This document shows, piece after piece, positions 1-6,182 of a stretch of 8,722 nucleotides of DNA (positions are counted from its first letter, which is position 1; every line of letters starts with the position of its first letter). Both the position numbers and the translations under genes were made by a program. Where the stretch lies: the NCBI GenBank assembly GCA_937903155.1, contig CALCZU010000133.1, forward strand, positions 1-8,722. The letters are read 5' to 3'. Source of the stretch: an uncultured Bdellovibrionales bacterium (GTDB lineage: Bacteria > Bdellovibrionota > FAC87 > UBA2466). The notes below the pieces were generated by a model. It was not told where the DNA came from. It did no database searches and worked only from the letters and a program-made list of their open reading frames with translations.

Positions 1-1
1 C

Positions 2-556
2 TTAGCCATTTATAACCGCGGCGAGGACGGCGGTGAAGGCGTCCAGGGAGCGAAGGGCCCTGTCGGGGCAAAAGGTGCAAAAGGCGTCGACGGTGCTTCT
101 CTTCAAAACCCTGCTCCCCATTGTCATCTCCCTCGCCCCCCGTTTATTCCCGCGCCTCCAGATTGTATTAAGATCTGTACTCGCCAAATTGGAGCCGGCG
201 CCCCGGGCAATCCTGGAGGTCGTGGCGCTACGGGTTCAATAGGCGCCAAAGGCGGTGCCACAGCCCCTGTTTACGTCCAAGTAGAAACCTCAGAAGGCTT
301 TCGAGCAGATGTGAGACACCTGCCCGGAAAGGGAGGCTTCGGCGGACGTGGCGGCGAAGGCGGTGAAGGCGGCCCCGGTGGAGATCCGGGTTCCCCAGAC
401 TCTGCAGGCATCTGCCCTCAGCCTGCCCCTGCCCAACCAGGCCCTCGCGGCCAAATCGGAGCGGAAGGACCCCGCGGCTTAGATGGCGAGCAAAGTCCTG
501 TGTGTTTAAAAATCGGACTCGAAGAAAGTTCGGACTGTTCGAAGATCCGATTGTAA
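2..556 (+). CDS. Collagen-like Gly-X-Y repeat protein, 3' part (5' end outside window)
   Basis: The frame is open from base 2 to a TAA at 554-556, giving 184 residues with no start visible, so this is the C-terminal part of a longer protein. Gly-X-Y triplets occur in four blocks: about residues 7-33, 64-87, 109-131 and 147-163, with many Lys, Glu, Arg and Pro at X and Y as in bacterial collagen-like proteins. Between them lie a Pro/Cys-rich stretch (residues 36-60, Cys 41, 55, 59) and a short beta-like segment (residues 88-107, with VYVQVETSEGF). The tail has two more Cys (168, 179), and Cys138 sits in a Pro/Ala-rich linker. Such proteins are usually secreted or surface-exposed and form trimers, but no signal peptide can be judged here. 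The codons are GC-rich compared with the downstream genes. The first in-frame start inside the window (GTG at 311) would cut through the repeat pattern and is not the true start. Function is unknown. Confidence 0.8.
   Translation, partial: LAIYNRGEDGGEGVQGAKGPVGAKGAKGVDGASLQNPAPHCHLPRPPFIPAPPDCIKICTRQIGAGAPGNPGGRGATGSIGAKGGATAPVYVQVETSEGFRADVRHLPGKGGFGGRGGEGGEGGPGGDPGSPDSAGICPQPAPAQPGPRGQIGAEGPRGLDGEQSPVCLKIGLEESSDCSKIRL
511..552 (+). other. Possible hairpin over the collagen-like gene stop region
   Basis: AATCGGA (511-517) pairs with TCCGATT (546-552), and TCGAA (519-523) can pair with TTCGA (538-542), leaving a 14-nt loop. It lies in the last codons of the collagen-like gene and is not followed by a T-run, so it is not a standard intrinsic terminator. 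It may only reflect the codons used. Confidence 0.25.
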
Positions 557-602
557 TGGAATAAGAGGCCGGCGCTTTCGTCCTGCGGGAGCGTCGCCCC
601 TT

Positions 603-730
603 CCCGTCATTGCGAGGAGCGAAGCGACGAAGCAATCTCGATGTGCTGGAGAAGAAATTTCTTCATGCAACCCAATGCGTCCTTTTGCAGCGAGATTGCT
701 TCGTCGCCTTTGGCTCCTCGCAACGACGGG
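603..730. repeat. Intergenic long imperfect palindrome, GTCATTGCGAGG family, element 1
   Basis: The left arm (603-640) and right arm (691-730) are reverse complements apart from two substitutions and a 2-nt indel. The 50-nt loop (641-690) contains a perfect 14-bp palindrome, GAAGAAATTTCTTC (651-664). The arm begins CCCGTCATTGCGAGG and ends GAAGCAATCTCG. I recognise this as a type of dispersed intergenic repeat seen in many unrelated bacterial genomes; its mechanism of spread is unclear to me. No coding sequence is present, and no flanking target duplication is obvious. It lies between the collagen-like gene and glnN and could form a cruciform or a transcript-end hairpin. Confidence 0.85.
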
Positions 731-918
731 TGGGACGGGTTGGGTGTTTTAAACAAAAAATAGCGCGTAGCACCTACCGATAGCACTTGAAATTTTTTTT
801 AATTTCCTCGAGAATGGCGATGACTTTTTACGAGTTAACTTTTTAATTCTAAAAGGTCATAACAAATGCATTGTTTTTTGGAGTCTTTAGATTCCAACAG
901 ACCATGGAAAGGGAAAAC
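731..918 (+). promoter_or_regulatory. AT-rich leader and probable promoter region of glnN
   Basis: No gene is seen between 557 and 918. After the palindrome the DNA turns AT-rich, with a T8 run at 793-800, as expected for a promoter. TTGAAA at 787-792 could be a -35 box, but the hexamer 17 bp further on (GAGAAT) is a poor -10. TTAATT at 843-848 is another weak -10. The hexamer TAGCAC occurs twice, at about 774 and 781, near the start of this region. I see no convincing sigma-54 (GG/GC) site, although GlnN genes are often nitrogen-regulated in other bacteria. The exact promoter cannot be fixed by eye. Confidence 0.35.
906..914 (+). promoter_or_regulatory. Ribosome binding site deciding the glnN start at 919
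   Basis: The purine run GGAAAGGGA lies five to seven bases before the ATG at 919. The other in-frame starts, TTG 871 and ATG 904, have no comparable site at a proper distance; the nearest GGAG (880-883) is 20 nt from 904. This supports 919 as the start. Confidence 0.6.
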
Positions 919-3150
919 ATGTTCGATCTAAATTCCGGATCTCAATCCGAGAGATACCGTGCCTTAACCTCAATTACAGAAAGTTCAAGTAAAGCCGTGA
1001 AACCACAATCGCACTCGACGAAACACGTTGCGATCTCCGAATTTTTCGGAGAATCGACTTTTGGATTAGCTCAAATGAGGCAGAAGTTGCCGCGCGATGC
1101 TTATCAAAATCTTTTAAAGACTTTGGATCTCGGCAAGAAAATGCCGAAAGAAACTTCCGAAGCTTGTGCCGCCGTCATCAAAGAATGGGCAATTAATAAA
1201 GGTGCAACTCATTTTTGCCATTGGTTTCAACCGATGACGGGACTCACAGCGGAAAAACACGACGCCTTTCTTTCGATTCAACACACTCATCATTCTGAAA
1301 CCCGCGTGATGGAGCAATTTACGGGAAGCCAACTTGTACAAGGAGAACCCGATGCTTCGAGTTTTCCAAGCGGCGGAATGCGTTCGACATTTGAAGCTCG
1401 CGGTTACACGGCTTGGGATCCTTCTTCTCCGATTTTTATCGTCGAAGGCGAATGGGGAAAAACACTCTGCATCCCTTGCGTATTTTTCGGTTACCACGGT
1501 GAAGCACTCGATACCAAAACGCCGCTTTTAAGAAGTATCCAAGCGCTTTCGCAAGAAGCGGTAGAGTTTTTAAAACTCTTAGGCGATGTGGATGCAAAGA
1601 GCGTCGCTGCGACCCTTGGTTCCGAACAAGAATATTTTTTAATCGACAAAAACTTAGCCGCCTTAAGGCCGGATCTGATTTTGACGGGACGCACGTTACT
1701 GGGCTCTCCTTCGACTCGCGGACAGCAGCTTGAAGATCACTACTTCGGGGCGATTCCTTCTCGAGTGAAAAATTTTATGGAAGATATGGAGCACGAACTT
1801 TATCGTCTCGGAATCCCCGTAAAAACACGTCATAACGAAGTCGCACCGTCTCAATTCGAATTGGCGCCGATCTTTGAAAGCATGAACGTTGCAGCCGATC
1901 ACAATACGCTCACCATGGAAACGATGAAGCGGATTGCCGGCCGTCATGGTTTTGTTTGCCTCCTCCACGAAAAGCCTTTTGCGCTGATCAACGGAAGTGG
2001 AAAACATTGCAACTGGAGTATAGCAAATGACAAAGGCGAAAATCTCTTAGAACCCGGAAGCACCCCTCACCAAAATTTAAGATTTTTAGCGGTGCTTGCG
2101 GTCGTCGTCAGTGCGGTGAATAACCATGCAGCGGCGTTAAGAGCGGCGATTGCTTCTCCAGGAAATGATCATCGCTTGGGTGGCAATGAAGCGCCTCCGG
2201 CCATCATCTCGGTCTTTTTGGGTTCATTGATTGAGAAGATCTTCAACGTCATCGAAAAAGGTGAAGCGAACAAGGCGACGGAAGCTCAAATCATTAACCT
2301 CGGAGTCAATCACATTCCGGATGTTTCGAAAGACTACACGGATAGAAACCGTACCAGTCCTTTTGCATTCACCGGAAATAAATTTGAATTCCGAGCCGTC
2401 GGTGCTTCGGCCAACGTCGCAATGCCCATGACCATCTTAAATGCGGCCGTCGCGTCGACATTTACTGAAGCGACTGCACGCCTCAAAACGATTCTTTCGA
2501 AAAAGAAAAATCGCGATGAAGGGGTGATGGAGCTTGTAAAAGAGCTGATTGTCGAATCCAAACCAGTTCGGTTTGAAGGAAACAATTACTCGGTCGAATG
2601 GCAGAAAGAAGCAAAAAAGCGCGGACTTCCCATTTTAAATTCGACGGTCGAAGCCATCGAAGTTTTAAATGACAAGAAGTCGGTTGAGTTTTTGGTCAGC
2701 ACCAAGACTTTGACGGCGCCCGAAATTGCCTCTCGTTATCATATTGCGGTCGAACGTTATAATAAAACGTTGCTGATTGAGCACACGACGCTTCTCGAGA
2801 TGGTGACGACTCAAGTTGTTCCCGCCGTCGAACTTCAGGTGAAAGCCTCAGGCGAAGCGATGGAAGCTCTAGTCACCGACGCTGCAAAATCCGCTCAGAA
2901 AAAACGCGTGACGGTTTTGGAAAAAACTTACGCAGAGATCTTAAACGGCGCCGAAGCTTTGGATAAAGCATTGGCGAAGTTACACGATCTCGGCGAAGAA
3001 TCGAAAATCATGAAAAGCATCGCAAAAGATATTACTCCTCTTGCGAATGAGCTCAGAACGAGTTGCGATAAAGCCGAAATGCTTTTGTCCGACAAACTCT
3101 GGCCGCTTCCAAAGTACCGTGAAATGCTTTTCGCAAACGCAATCGCATAA
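919..3150 (+). CDS. glnN: Glutamine synthetase type III (GSIII, GlnN)
   Basis: This gene encodes a 743-residue enzyme, about the family's usual 700-750. It makes glutamine from glutamate, ammonia and ATP in the cytoplasm; GSIII enzymes are large oligomers. Seen in the sequence: an N-terminal GSIII domain beginning with EFFGESTFGLAQMR (about residues 41-54), the metal-binding strand GSEQEYF (234-240), HNEVAPSQFE (305-314), the signature NGSGKHCNWS (358-367), the nucleotide/glutamate region with GNEAPPAIIS (about 422-431) and DRNRTSPFAFTGNKFEFRAV (475-494). A long helical C-terminal domain follows. All catalytic blocks look intact. The start at 919 is chosen for its AGGG ribosome site; starts at 904 or 871 would add 5 or 16 residues without similar support. 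It stands alone: a palindrome lies upstream and an intrinsic terminator 21 bp downstream. Family assignment is secure; the regulation is not visible. Confidence 0.96.
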   Translation: MFDLNSGSQSERYRALTSITESSSKAVKPQSHSTKHVAISEFFGESTFGLAQMRQKLPRDAYQNLLKTLDLGKKMPKETSEACAAVIKEWAINKGATHFCHWFQPMTGLTAEKHDAFLSIQHTHHSETRVMEQFTGSQLVQGEPDASSFPSGGMRSTFEARGYTAWDPSSPIFIVEGEWGKTLCIPCVFFGYHGEALDTKTPLLRSIQALSQEAVEFLKLLGDVDAKSVAATLGSEQEYFLIDKNLAALRPDLILTGRTLLGSPSTRGQQLEDHYFGAIPSRVKNFMEDMEHELYRLGIPVKTRHNEVAPSQFELAPIFESMNVAADHNTLTMETMKRIAGRHGFVCLLHEKPFALINGSGKHCNWSIANDKGENLLEPGSTPHQNLRFLAVLAVVVSAVNNHAAALRAAIASPGNDHRLGGNEAPPAIISVFLGSLIEKIFNVIEKGEANKATEAQIINLGVNHIPDVSKDYTDRNRTSPFAFTGNKFEFRAVGASANVAMPMTILNAAVASTFTEATARLKTILSKKKNRDEGVMELVKELIVESKPVRFEGNNYSVEWQKEAKKRGLPILNSTVEAIEVLNDKKSVEFLVSTKTLTAPEIASRYHIAVERYNKTLLIEHTTLLEMVTTQVVPAVELQVKASGEAMEALVTDAAKSAQKKRVTVLEKTYAEILNGAEALDKALAKLHDLGEESKIMKSIAKDITPLANELRTSCDKAEMLLSDKLWPLPKYREMLFANAIA

Positions 3151-3170
3151 TTTTTCATTAAGAACGAACG

Positions 3171-3197
3171 GCGGGAGAGAAATCTCCCGCTTTTTTT
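3171..3197 (+). terminator. Rho-independent terminator of glnN
   Basis: A perfect 8-bp stem, GCGGGAGA (3171-3178) and TCTCCCGC (3183-3190), encloses a GAAA tetraloop and is followed directly by seven T (3191-3197). It lies 21 bp after the glnN stop codon and should end its transcript. Confidence 0.93.
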
Positions 3198-3226
3198 CGC
3201 CATCGCGATTTTGATTCGAAAACTTT

Positions 3227-3316
3227 GTCATTGCGAGGGTGCGCAGCACCCGCGGCAACCTTCCACGTTACGACAGTACAAAGGTTGCGGCGGGTGCTAC
3301 GCACCCTCGCAATGAC
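3227..3316. repeat. Intergenic long palindrome, GTCATTGCGAGG family, element 2
   Basis: Two 36-nt arms (3227-3262 and 3281-3316) are reverse complements with only two mismatches, around an 18-nt loop. The arm starts with the same GTCATTGCGAGG as the left arm of the element at 603-730 and ends in a similar GCAACCTT, but the middle differs and is itself palindromic (GGGTGC-GCA-GCACCC in the left arm). It lies between the convergent glnN and VOC genes, 8 bp from the VOC stop codon, and could act as a terminator hairpin for that gene, although no T-run follows on the minus strand. Confidence 0.85.
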
Positions 3317-3323
3317 GGAGGTC

Positions 3324-3695
3324 TCACTCAGCGTCTGAGTCGTATTCGAGTAAAGCGAAGACATTGCCTTCGGGGTCGCTACAGTAAGCGAGGTAACCCG
3401 TCGCAGGAAGGGCCGTCCGCGGAGAAAGAATCTTTCCCCCGGACTTTTCAATTTTCTTCATCGTCTCTGCAAGATTTTCAATTCCGACGGTCGGAATAAT
3501 CCCTTTTGTATTCAAATGCGTCTTTTTAAGCCCGCCGTTAATCCCTTTTAGGTCCTGTCGCCCCGTATGCACCAGCCAGTAGTCAGAAGTATCACTTTCC
3601 TTCTTAGAAATGACCCAATCAAAAACCTCGGAATAAAAATCCGCTGACTTTTCAGGCTGATCCACATTGATCTCAAAATGTATGACGCGTCCCAT
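3324..3695 (-). CDS. VOC family protein (glyoxalase/bleomycin-resistance fold)
   Basis: This is a small 123-residue cytoplasmic protein with the beta-alpha-beta pattern of the vicinal oxygen chelate superfamily. Seen: the opening strand MGRVIHFEINVD, the helix ADFYSEVFDW (18-27), a GINGGL turn (51-56), a second module starting near residue 67 (IPTVGIENL), and the typical end SDPEGNVFALLEYD (106-119). His6 and Glu117 lie where metal ligands sit in related enzymes. The substrate cannot be told; members include lyases, dioxygenases and binding or resistance proteins. The start at 3695 is chosen because the family usually begins at this Met-Gly-Arg-Val; an upstream in-frame ATG at 3722 would add nine residues (MIRNCYDLQ). 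Neither start has a clear ribosome site. It follows the desaturase gene on the same strand with a 75-bp gap and may be co-transcribed with it or have its own weak promoter. Confidence 0.87.
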   Translation of the reverse strand: MGRVIHFEINVDQPEKSADFYSEVFDWVISKKESDTSDYWLVHTGRQDLKGINGGLKKTHLNTKGIIPTVGIENLAETMKKIEKSGGKILSPRTALPATGYLAYCSDPEGNVFALLEYDSDAE

Positions 3696-3701
3696 TTGTA
3701 A

Positions 3702-3729
3702 ATCGTAACAGTTTCTTATCATTCAACAA
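3702..3729 (-). promoter_or_regulatory. Weak candidate promoter for the VOC gene
   Basis: On the minus strand, TTGTTG (3729-3724) and TACGAT (3707-3702) are separated by 16 bp. The expected transcript start would fall at or next to the ATG at 3695, implying a leaderless mRNA, which would agree with the lack of a ribosome site. The match is modest and may be chance. Confidence 0.22.
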
Positions 3730-3770
3730 GACATGGGGTGTTGCAGAAGAGATAAAAATTGTCTTAGACT

Positions 3771-4646
3771 TTAGGGCTGGACTTGTTCAACAACTTCAGA
3801 ATTGACTTCGTCTGAAAGATCTTTTTCGGTGGTTTTAGAGCGGTTACTATTGGGAAACGCCAAGCCCAAAATAAACATTAACTTTAAACAGGTGTTTCCA
3901 AAATCAAAATGCCAGTTTGCGCGATGAGAAAAGATCCCTGGTCGTTCGTGATGCGATTTATGCCAACCTTCTCCTCCAAGAAGAAAATCAATAATCACAT
4001 TGTTTCGTAGTCCGTGTGGTAATCCCGGAGAAAGTTTCGCCCCGTGAGAAAACGAATTTATCAACCAAGTACTGTGCCACACTGTAACGATCCTGATTGG
4101 CCCCATCCAAAAAAATAAATCTAAACGACCAAATACCCAAGATGTTAAAGCCAAACACATTAGAAAAGCGAAATTAATTGCCAACTGATTGCGATCAACC
4201 GCATTTAGAAATTTTTTATTTGTAAGGTCACCAATATATCGCTGAGCATAACTATAAGAAAAGCCGTTGGGCCTTCTGTACAACATCCAACCGAAATGAG
4301 ACCAAAAGAATCCTCTCGCCGCCGAATGTGCATCCCCCTTTTTCTCAGTCTTAATATGGTGCATCCTATGAACTGCCGCCCAATAAATAGGCCCTCCTTG
4401 AAAGCAGAGCACCGATATTACGGCGAGAATTTTTTCAAACGCAGGTGAAGCTTTGTAGGAGCGATGAGAAAAATATCGATGATATCCAAGCGAAATTCCA
4501 AAAGTGGCAAAGAAGATATGGCTAAAAACGAAGCAAATAACGCCTAAGGTCGTAGTAAAGTGAGTAACTCCTACCGCTGCAACTACATGCATAGAAAAAA
4601 GCACTACACAAAGTGATAAAGAAAATTTCTCAGGTTTTACGTCCAT
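3771..4646 (-). CDS. Delta-9 type fatty acyl desaturase (membrane di-iron enzyme)
   Basis: A 291-residue integral membrane protein of the acyl-CoA/acyl-lipid desaturase family, which puts a cis double bond into saturated acyl chains using O2 and an electron donor. All three histidine boxes are present in order with normal spacing: GYHRYFSH (54-61, HxxxxH), HRMHH (93-97, HxxHH) and HKSHH (229-233, HxxHH). The accessory NSFSH (197-201) and the family turn LGGEGWHKSHH (223-233) are also seen. Hydrophobic helices lie at about 12-50, 72-90, 156-174 and 176-196. The length is close to that of bacterial delta-9 enzymes, with no fused cytochrome b5. The last 25 residues are charged and variable. The gene is divergent from the methyltransferase gene, with 108 bp between the start codons, so the two may share regulation. 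Position specificity and substrate form are inferred from the family only. Confidence 0.93.
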   Translation of the reverse strand: MDVKPEKFSLSLCVVLFSMHVVAAVGVTHFTTTLGVICFVFSHIFFATFGISLGYHRYFSHRSYKASPAFEKILAVISVLCFQGGPIYWAAVHRMHHIKTEKKGDAHSAARGFFWSHFGWMLYRRPNGFSYSYAQRYIGDLTNKKFLNAVDRNQLAINFAFLMCLALTSWVFGRLDLFFWMGPIRIVTVWHSTWLINSFSHGAKLSPGLPHGLRNNVIIDFLLGGEGWHKSHHERPGIFSHRANWHFDFGNTCLKLMFILGLAFPNSNRSKTTEKDLSDEVNSEVVEQVQP

Positions 4647-4754
4647 GCGCTAAGTTTTATCGACATACCTACAAAAAACCCTAAGCCGATCTCTCTGTAG
4701 CAGAGACTAAATAATTATCTGCATTTTTCCGATAAGTTAACTGAGGGAGAATCA
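4647..4754. promoter_or_regulatory. Divergent promoter region between desaturase and methyltransferase genes
   Basis: Both flanking genes start here and run outward, so promoters for both must lie in or very near these 108 bp unless they extend into the coding regions. On the plus side TAAATAATTAT (4708-4718) is a plausible -10 area, and GAGGGAG (4743-4749) is a strong ribosome site five bases before the ATG at 4755. On the minus side GATAAA lies close to the desaturase ATG, with no clear ribosome site. A small inverted repeat lies near the middle (4692-4706). Exact -35 boxes are not convincing. Confidence 0.55.
4692..4706. repeat. Short inverted repeat, possible operator
   Basis: TCTCTG (4692-4697) and CAGAGA (4701-4706) are perfect inverted half-sites with a 3-bp spacer (TAG). 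The position, between two divergent genes and just before an AT-rich -10-like stretch, fits a dimeric repressor site. No cognate regulator is encoded in the window, and a 6-bp inverted repeat can occur by chance. Confidence 0.35.
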
Positions 4755-6182
4755 ATGAGTCATTCAACTGTAAAAAAATTAGAAGGTCACCCAAAGCAAG
4801 TACGACAAGATCGGCACATTCTCGATGACTTGGGACTGACCCTTTCTGTGGGCAACCAAAAATTCCCAATTATTAATTTCAGTTATTTCGGATTGGCAAT
4901 TGAGATCGAAAACGAAGACCATTCACCGGCAAAGTCTGAAAAAGAGATCCTCGGGACACTTCTCTTAGAGAATAGCGCTTTTCAAACTGTAAAGCTTAAA
5001 AAAGTTCGCTCCAGCGATCAAAACGACCGTTTAGTAATTGGCTTCCAAACACAGGGTCAATATATCGACGTCGAAAAACTCTTTTGTTTTGCAGATGCGA
5101 TTAGACAATTGCGTGAAGTTCAAATTTCTTCGACCAAATACTCCACGTTAATGCCCGAGATCAAGTTTGAGATTCACGAGCTGAAAAATAAATTAGAACT
5201 ATTTCGTGAGAAAATTCTTCATCTGGAAGCCAATAGACTATTCGGAAGCGTCACACAGAAAGCAGCATTTGAAGAGTCTGTCATCGACACCTTTGGTCCT
5301 GCCATGAATGAAGCAATCGTCGAAAGTAATTTGAGCCTTCAAAAACATTTTGAGAAGCTCACCGACGCAGAAAGACCTCTCGGTTTTGAATTTTTTAGAG
5401 AGCAGCTCAAAGCATTAATTTACGAAAGTGTATTCGCGGAACGCAGCTACACAAAACCTCGTGGCTACGCGGGGGATTTCGAAATGATGAGTATTATTTA
5501 TCGAGATGATGCCACTGGAAAAACTATCTTTTCACGGTGCATGGAAAAAGCGATGCAGCTTCATCCAGAACCAGGCGCTGTCAGAAACCGGGTTAGCTAT
5601 CTAAAAACAAAAATTCTCAATGTCGTTGAAACGATTCCTACCCGGTTAAACCTTCTCGCCGTTGCATGTGGACCTGCAGTTGAAATTAGAGAAGCTGTGA
5701 AAGAAATTAACCCAAAAGACTTGGAAAGAATCGATTTTTACCTTTTAGATCAGGACGTCGCAGCCCTAAGAGAAGCAGAAAAGGGAATCAGAGTCGAATG
5801 CATGAAATTAGGAGTAAAAGAACCGCGAATTCACCTTCTCAATATCAATCTCAAGACCGTTATCAAAGAGGGTTTAGATGTGCCGGTAAGTTTTGACCTT
5901 ATTTATTCTGCGGGCTTATTTGACTATTTTACGGATCCTATCGCTCGTAGAGTAGCAGAAGTTCTTTGGGGTAAAGTAAACGACGATGGAAAACTCGTTA
6001 TCGGTAACTTCAACTCAACTACGCCGAACAAATTCGGGATGCTGAGCTTATTCGACTGGCATTTAATCCTTCGAACAGAAGAACAAATGAAAGAATTGTA
6101 CAAGTTCTCTAACACCCGGGTATCCACGGAGTTTGAACCTAATGGCATTAACATCTTCAGCATCATCGACAAAGCAGACTAA
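4755..6182 (+). CDS. PilZ-like plus SAM-dependent methyltransferase, 3-OH-palmitate methyl ester synthase-like
   Basis: 475 residues in three parts. Residues about 21-110 look like a PilZ-type beta barrel: NFSYFG (41-46) fits the (D/N)xSxxG motif, but the upstream RxxxR is only RQDR (17-20), so c-di-GMP binding is doubtful. Residues about 135-290 are helical and carry a conserved-looking YTKPRGYAGDFEMM (232-245). Residues about 297-470 are a class I methyltransferase: SAM loop LLAVACGPAVE (300-310), acidic end of strand 2 YLLDQD (329-334), and FDLIYSAGLFDYF (380-392). From memory, proteins with this KPxGYAGD plus SAGLFDY pattern are often labelled extracellular factor 3-hydroxypalmitic acid methyl ester biosynthesis, after PhcB of Ralstonia; whether this one methylates a fatty acid is unproven. 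No signal peptide is seen, so it is probably cytoplasmic. The start has a strong GAGGGAG site. The 3' end overlaps the cyclase gene by 41 nt. Confidence 0.82.
   Translation: MSHSTVKKLEGHPKQVRQDRHILDDLGLTLSVGNQKFPIINFSYFGLAIEIENEDHSPAKSEKEILGTLLLENSAFQTVKLKKVRSSDQNDRLVIGFQTQGQYIDVEKLFCFADAIRQLREVQISSTKYSTLMPEIKFEIHELKNKLELFREKILHLEANRLFGSVTQKAAFEESVIDTFGPAMNEAIVESNLSLQKHFEKLTDAERPLGFEFFREQLKALIYESVFAERSYTKPRGYAGDFEMMSIIYRDDATGKTIFSRCMEKAMQLHPEPGAVRNRVSYLKTKILNVVETIPTRLNLLAVACGPAVEIREAVKEINPKDLERIDFYLLDQDVAALREAEKGIRVECMKLGVKEPRIHLLNINLKTVIKEGLDVPVSFDLIYSAGLFDYFTDPIARRVAEVLWGKVNDDGKLVIGNFNSTTPNKFGMLSLFDWHLILRTEEQMKELYKFSNTRVSTEFEPNGINIFSIIDKAD
6128..6131 (+). promoter_or_regulatory. Ribosome binding site of the cyclase gene, inside the methyltransferase gene
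   Basis: GGAG at 6128-6131 lies 10 nt before ATG 6142 and within the coding sequence of the upstream gene. It supports 6142 rather than TTG 6133 as the start, since the site would be almost on top of 6133. The arrangement suggests translation coupled to the upstream gene. Confidence 0.45.

Noticed and set aside
228..635. A 135-codon reading frame antisense to the collagen-like gene
   Set aside because: It opposes a clear Gly-X-Y frame and runs into the palindrome at 603; its Arg/Leu-rich content is what the complement of Gly/Pro-rich codons gives.
871..918. Longer glnN starts at TTG 871 or ATG 904
   Set aside because: Neither has a ribosome site at a proper distance, whereas ATG 919 follows GGAAAGGGA.
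557..918. Riboswitch, small RNA or tRNA gene upstream of glnN
   Set aside because: Apart from the palindrome I see no glutamine riboswitch core, tRNA cloverleaf or other known RNA pattern; a covariance-model scan would settle it.
1114..2585. Several antisense reading frames of 67-127 codons within glnN
   Set aside because: They lie fully inside a strongly conserved gene and show no recognisable domain or ribosome site.
603..3316. CRISPR array or IS ends made from the related palindromes
   Set aside because: There are only two distant copies with different cores, no regular spacing, no spacers and no transposase or cas gene.
3158..3499. Short frames across the palindrome at 3227-3316 on both strands, with HPRND-like peptides
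   Set aside because: Such peptides are the translation of the repeat arms themselves; the frames also oppose the VOC gene.
6133..6141. TTG at 6133 as cyclase start
   Set aside because: The GGAG at 6128-6131 would almost touch it; ATG 6142 is better spaced.
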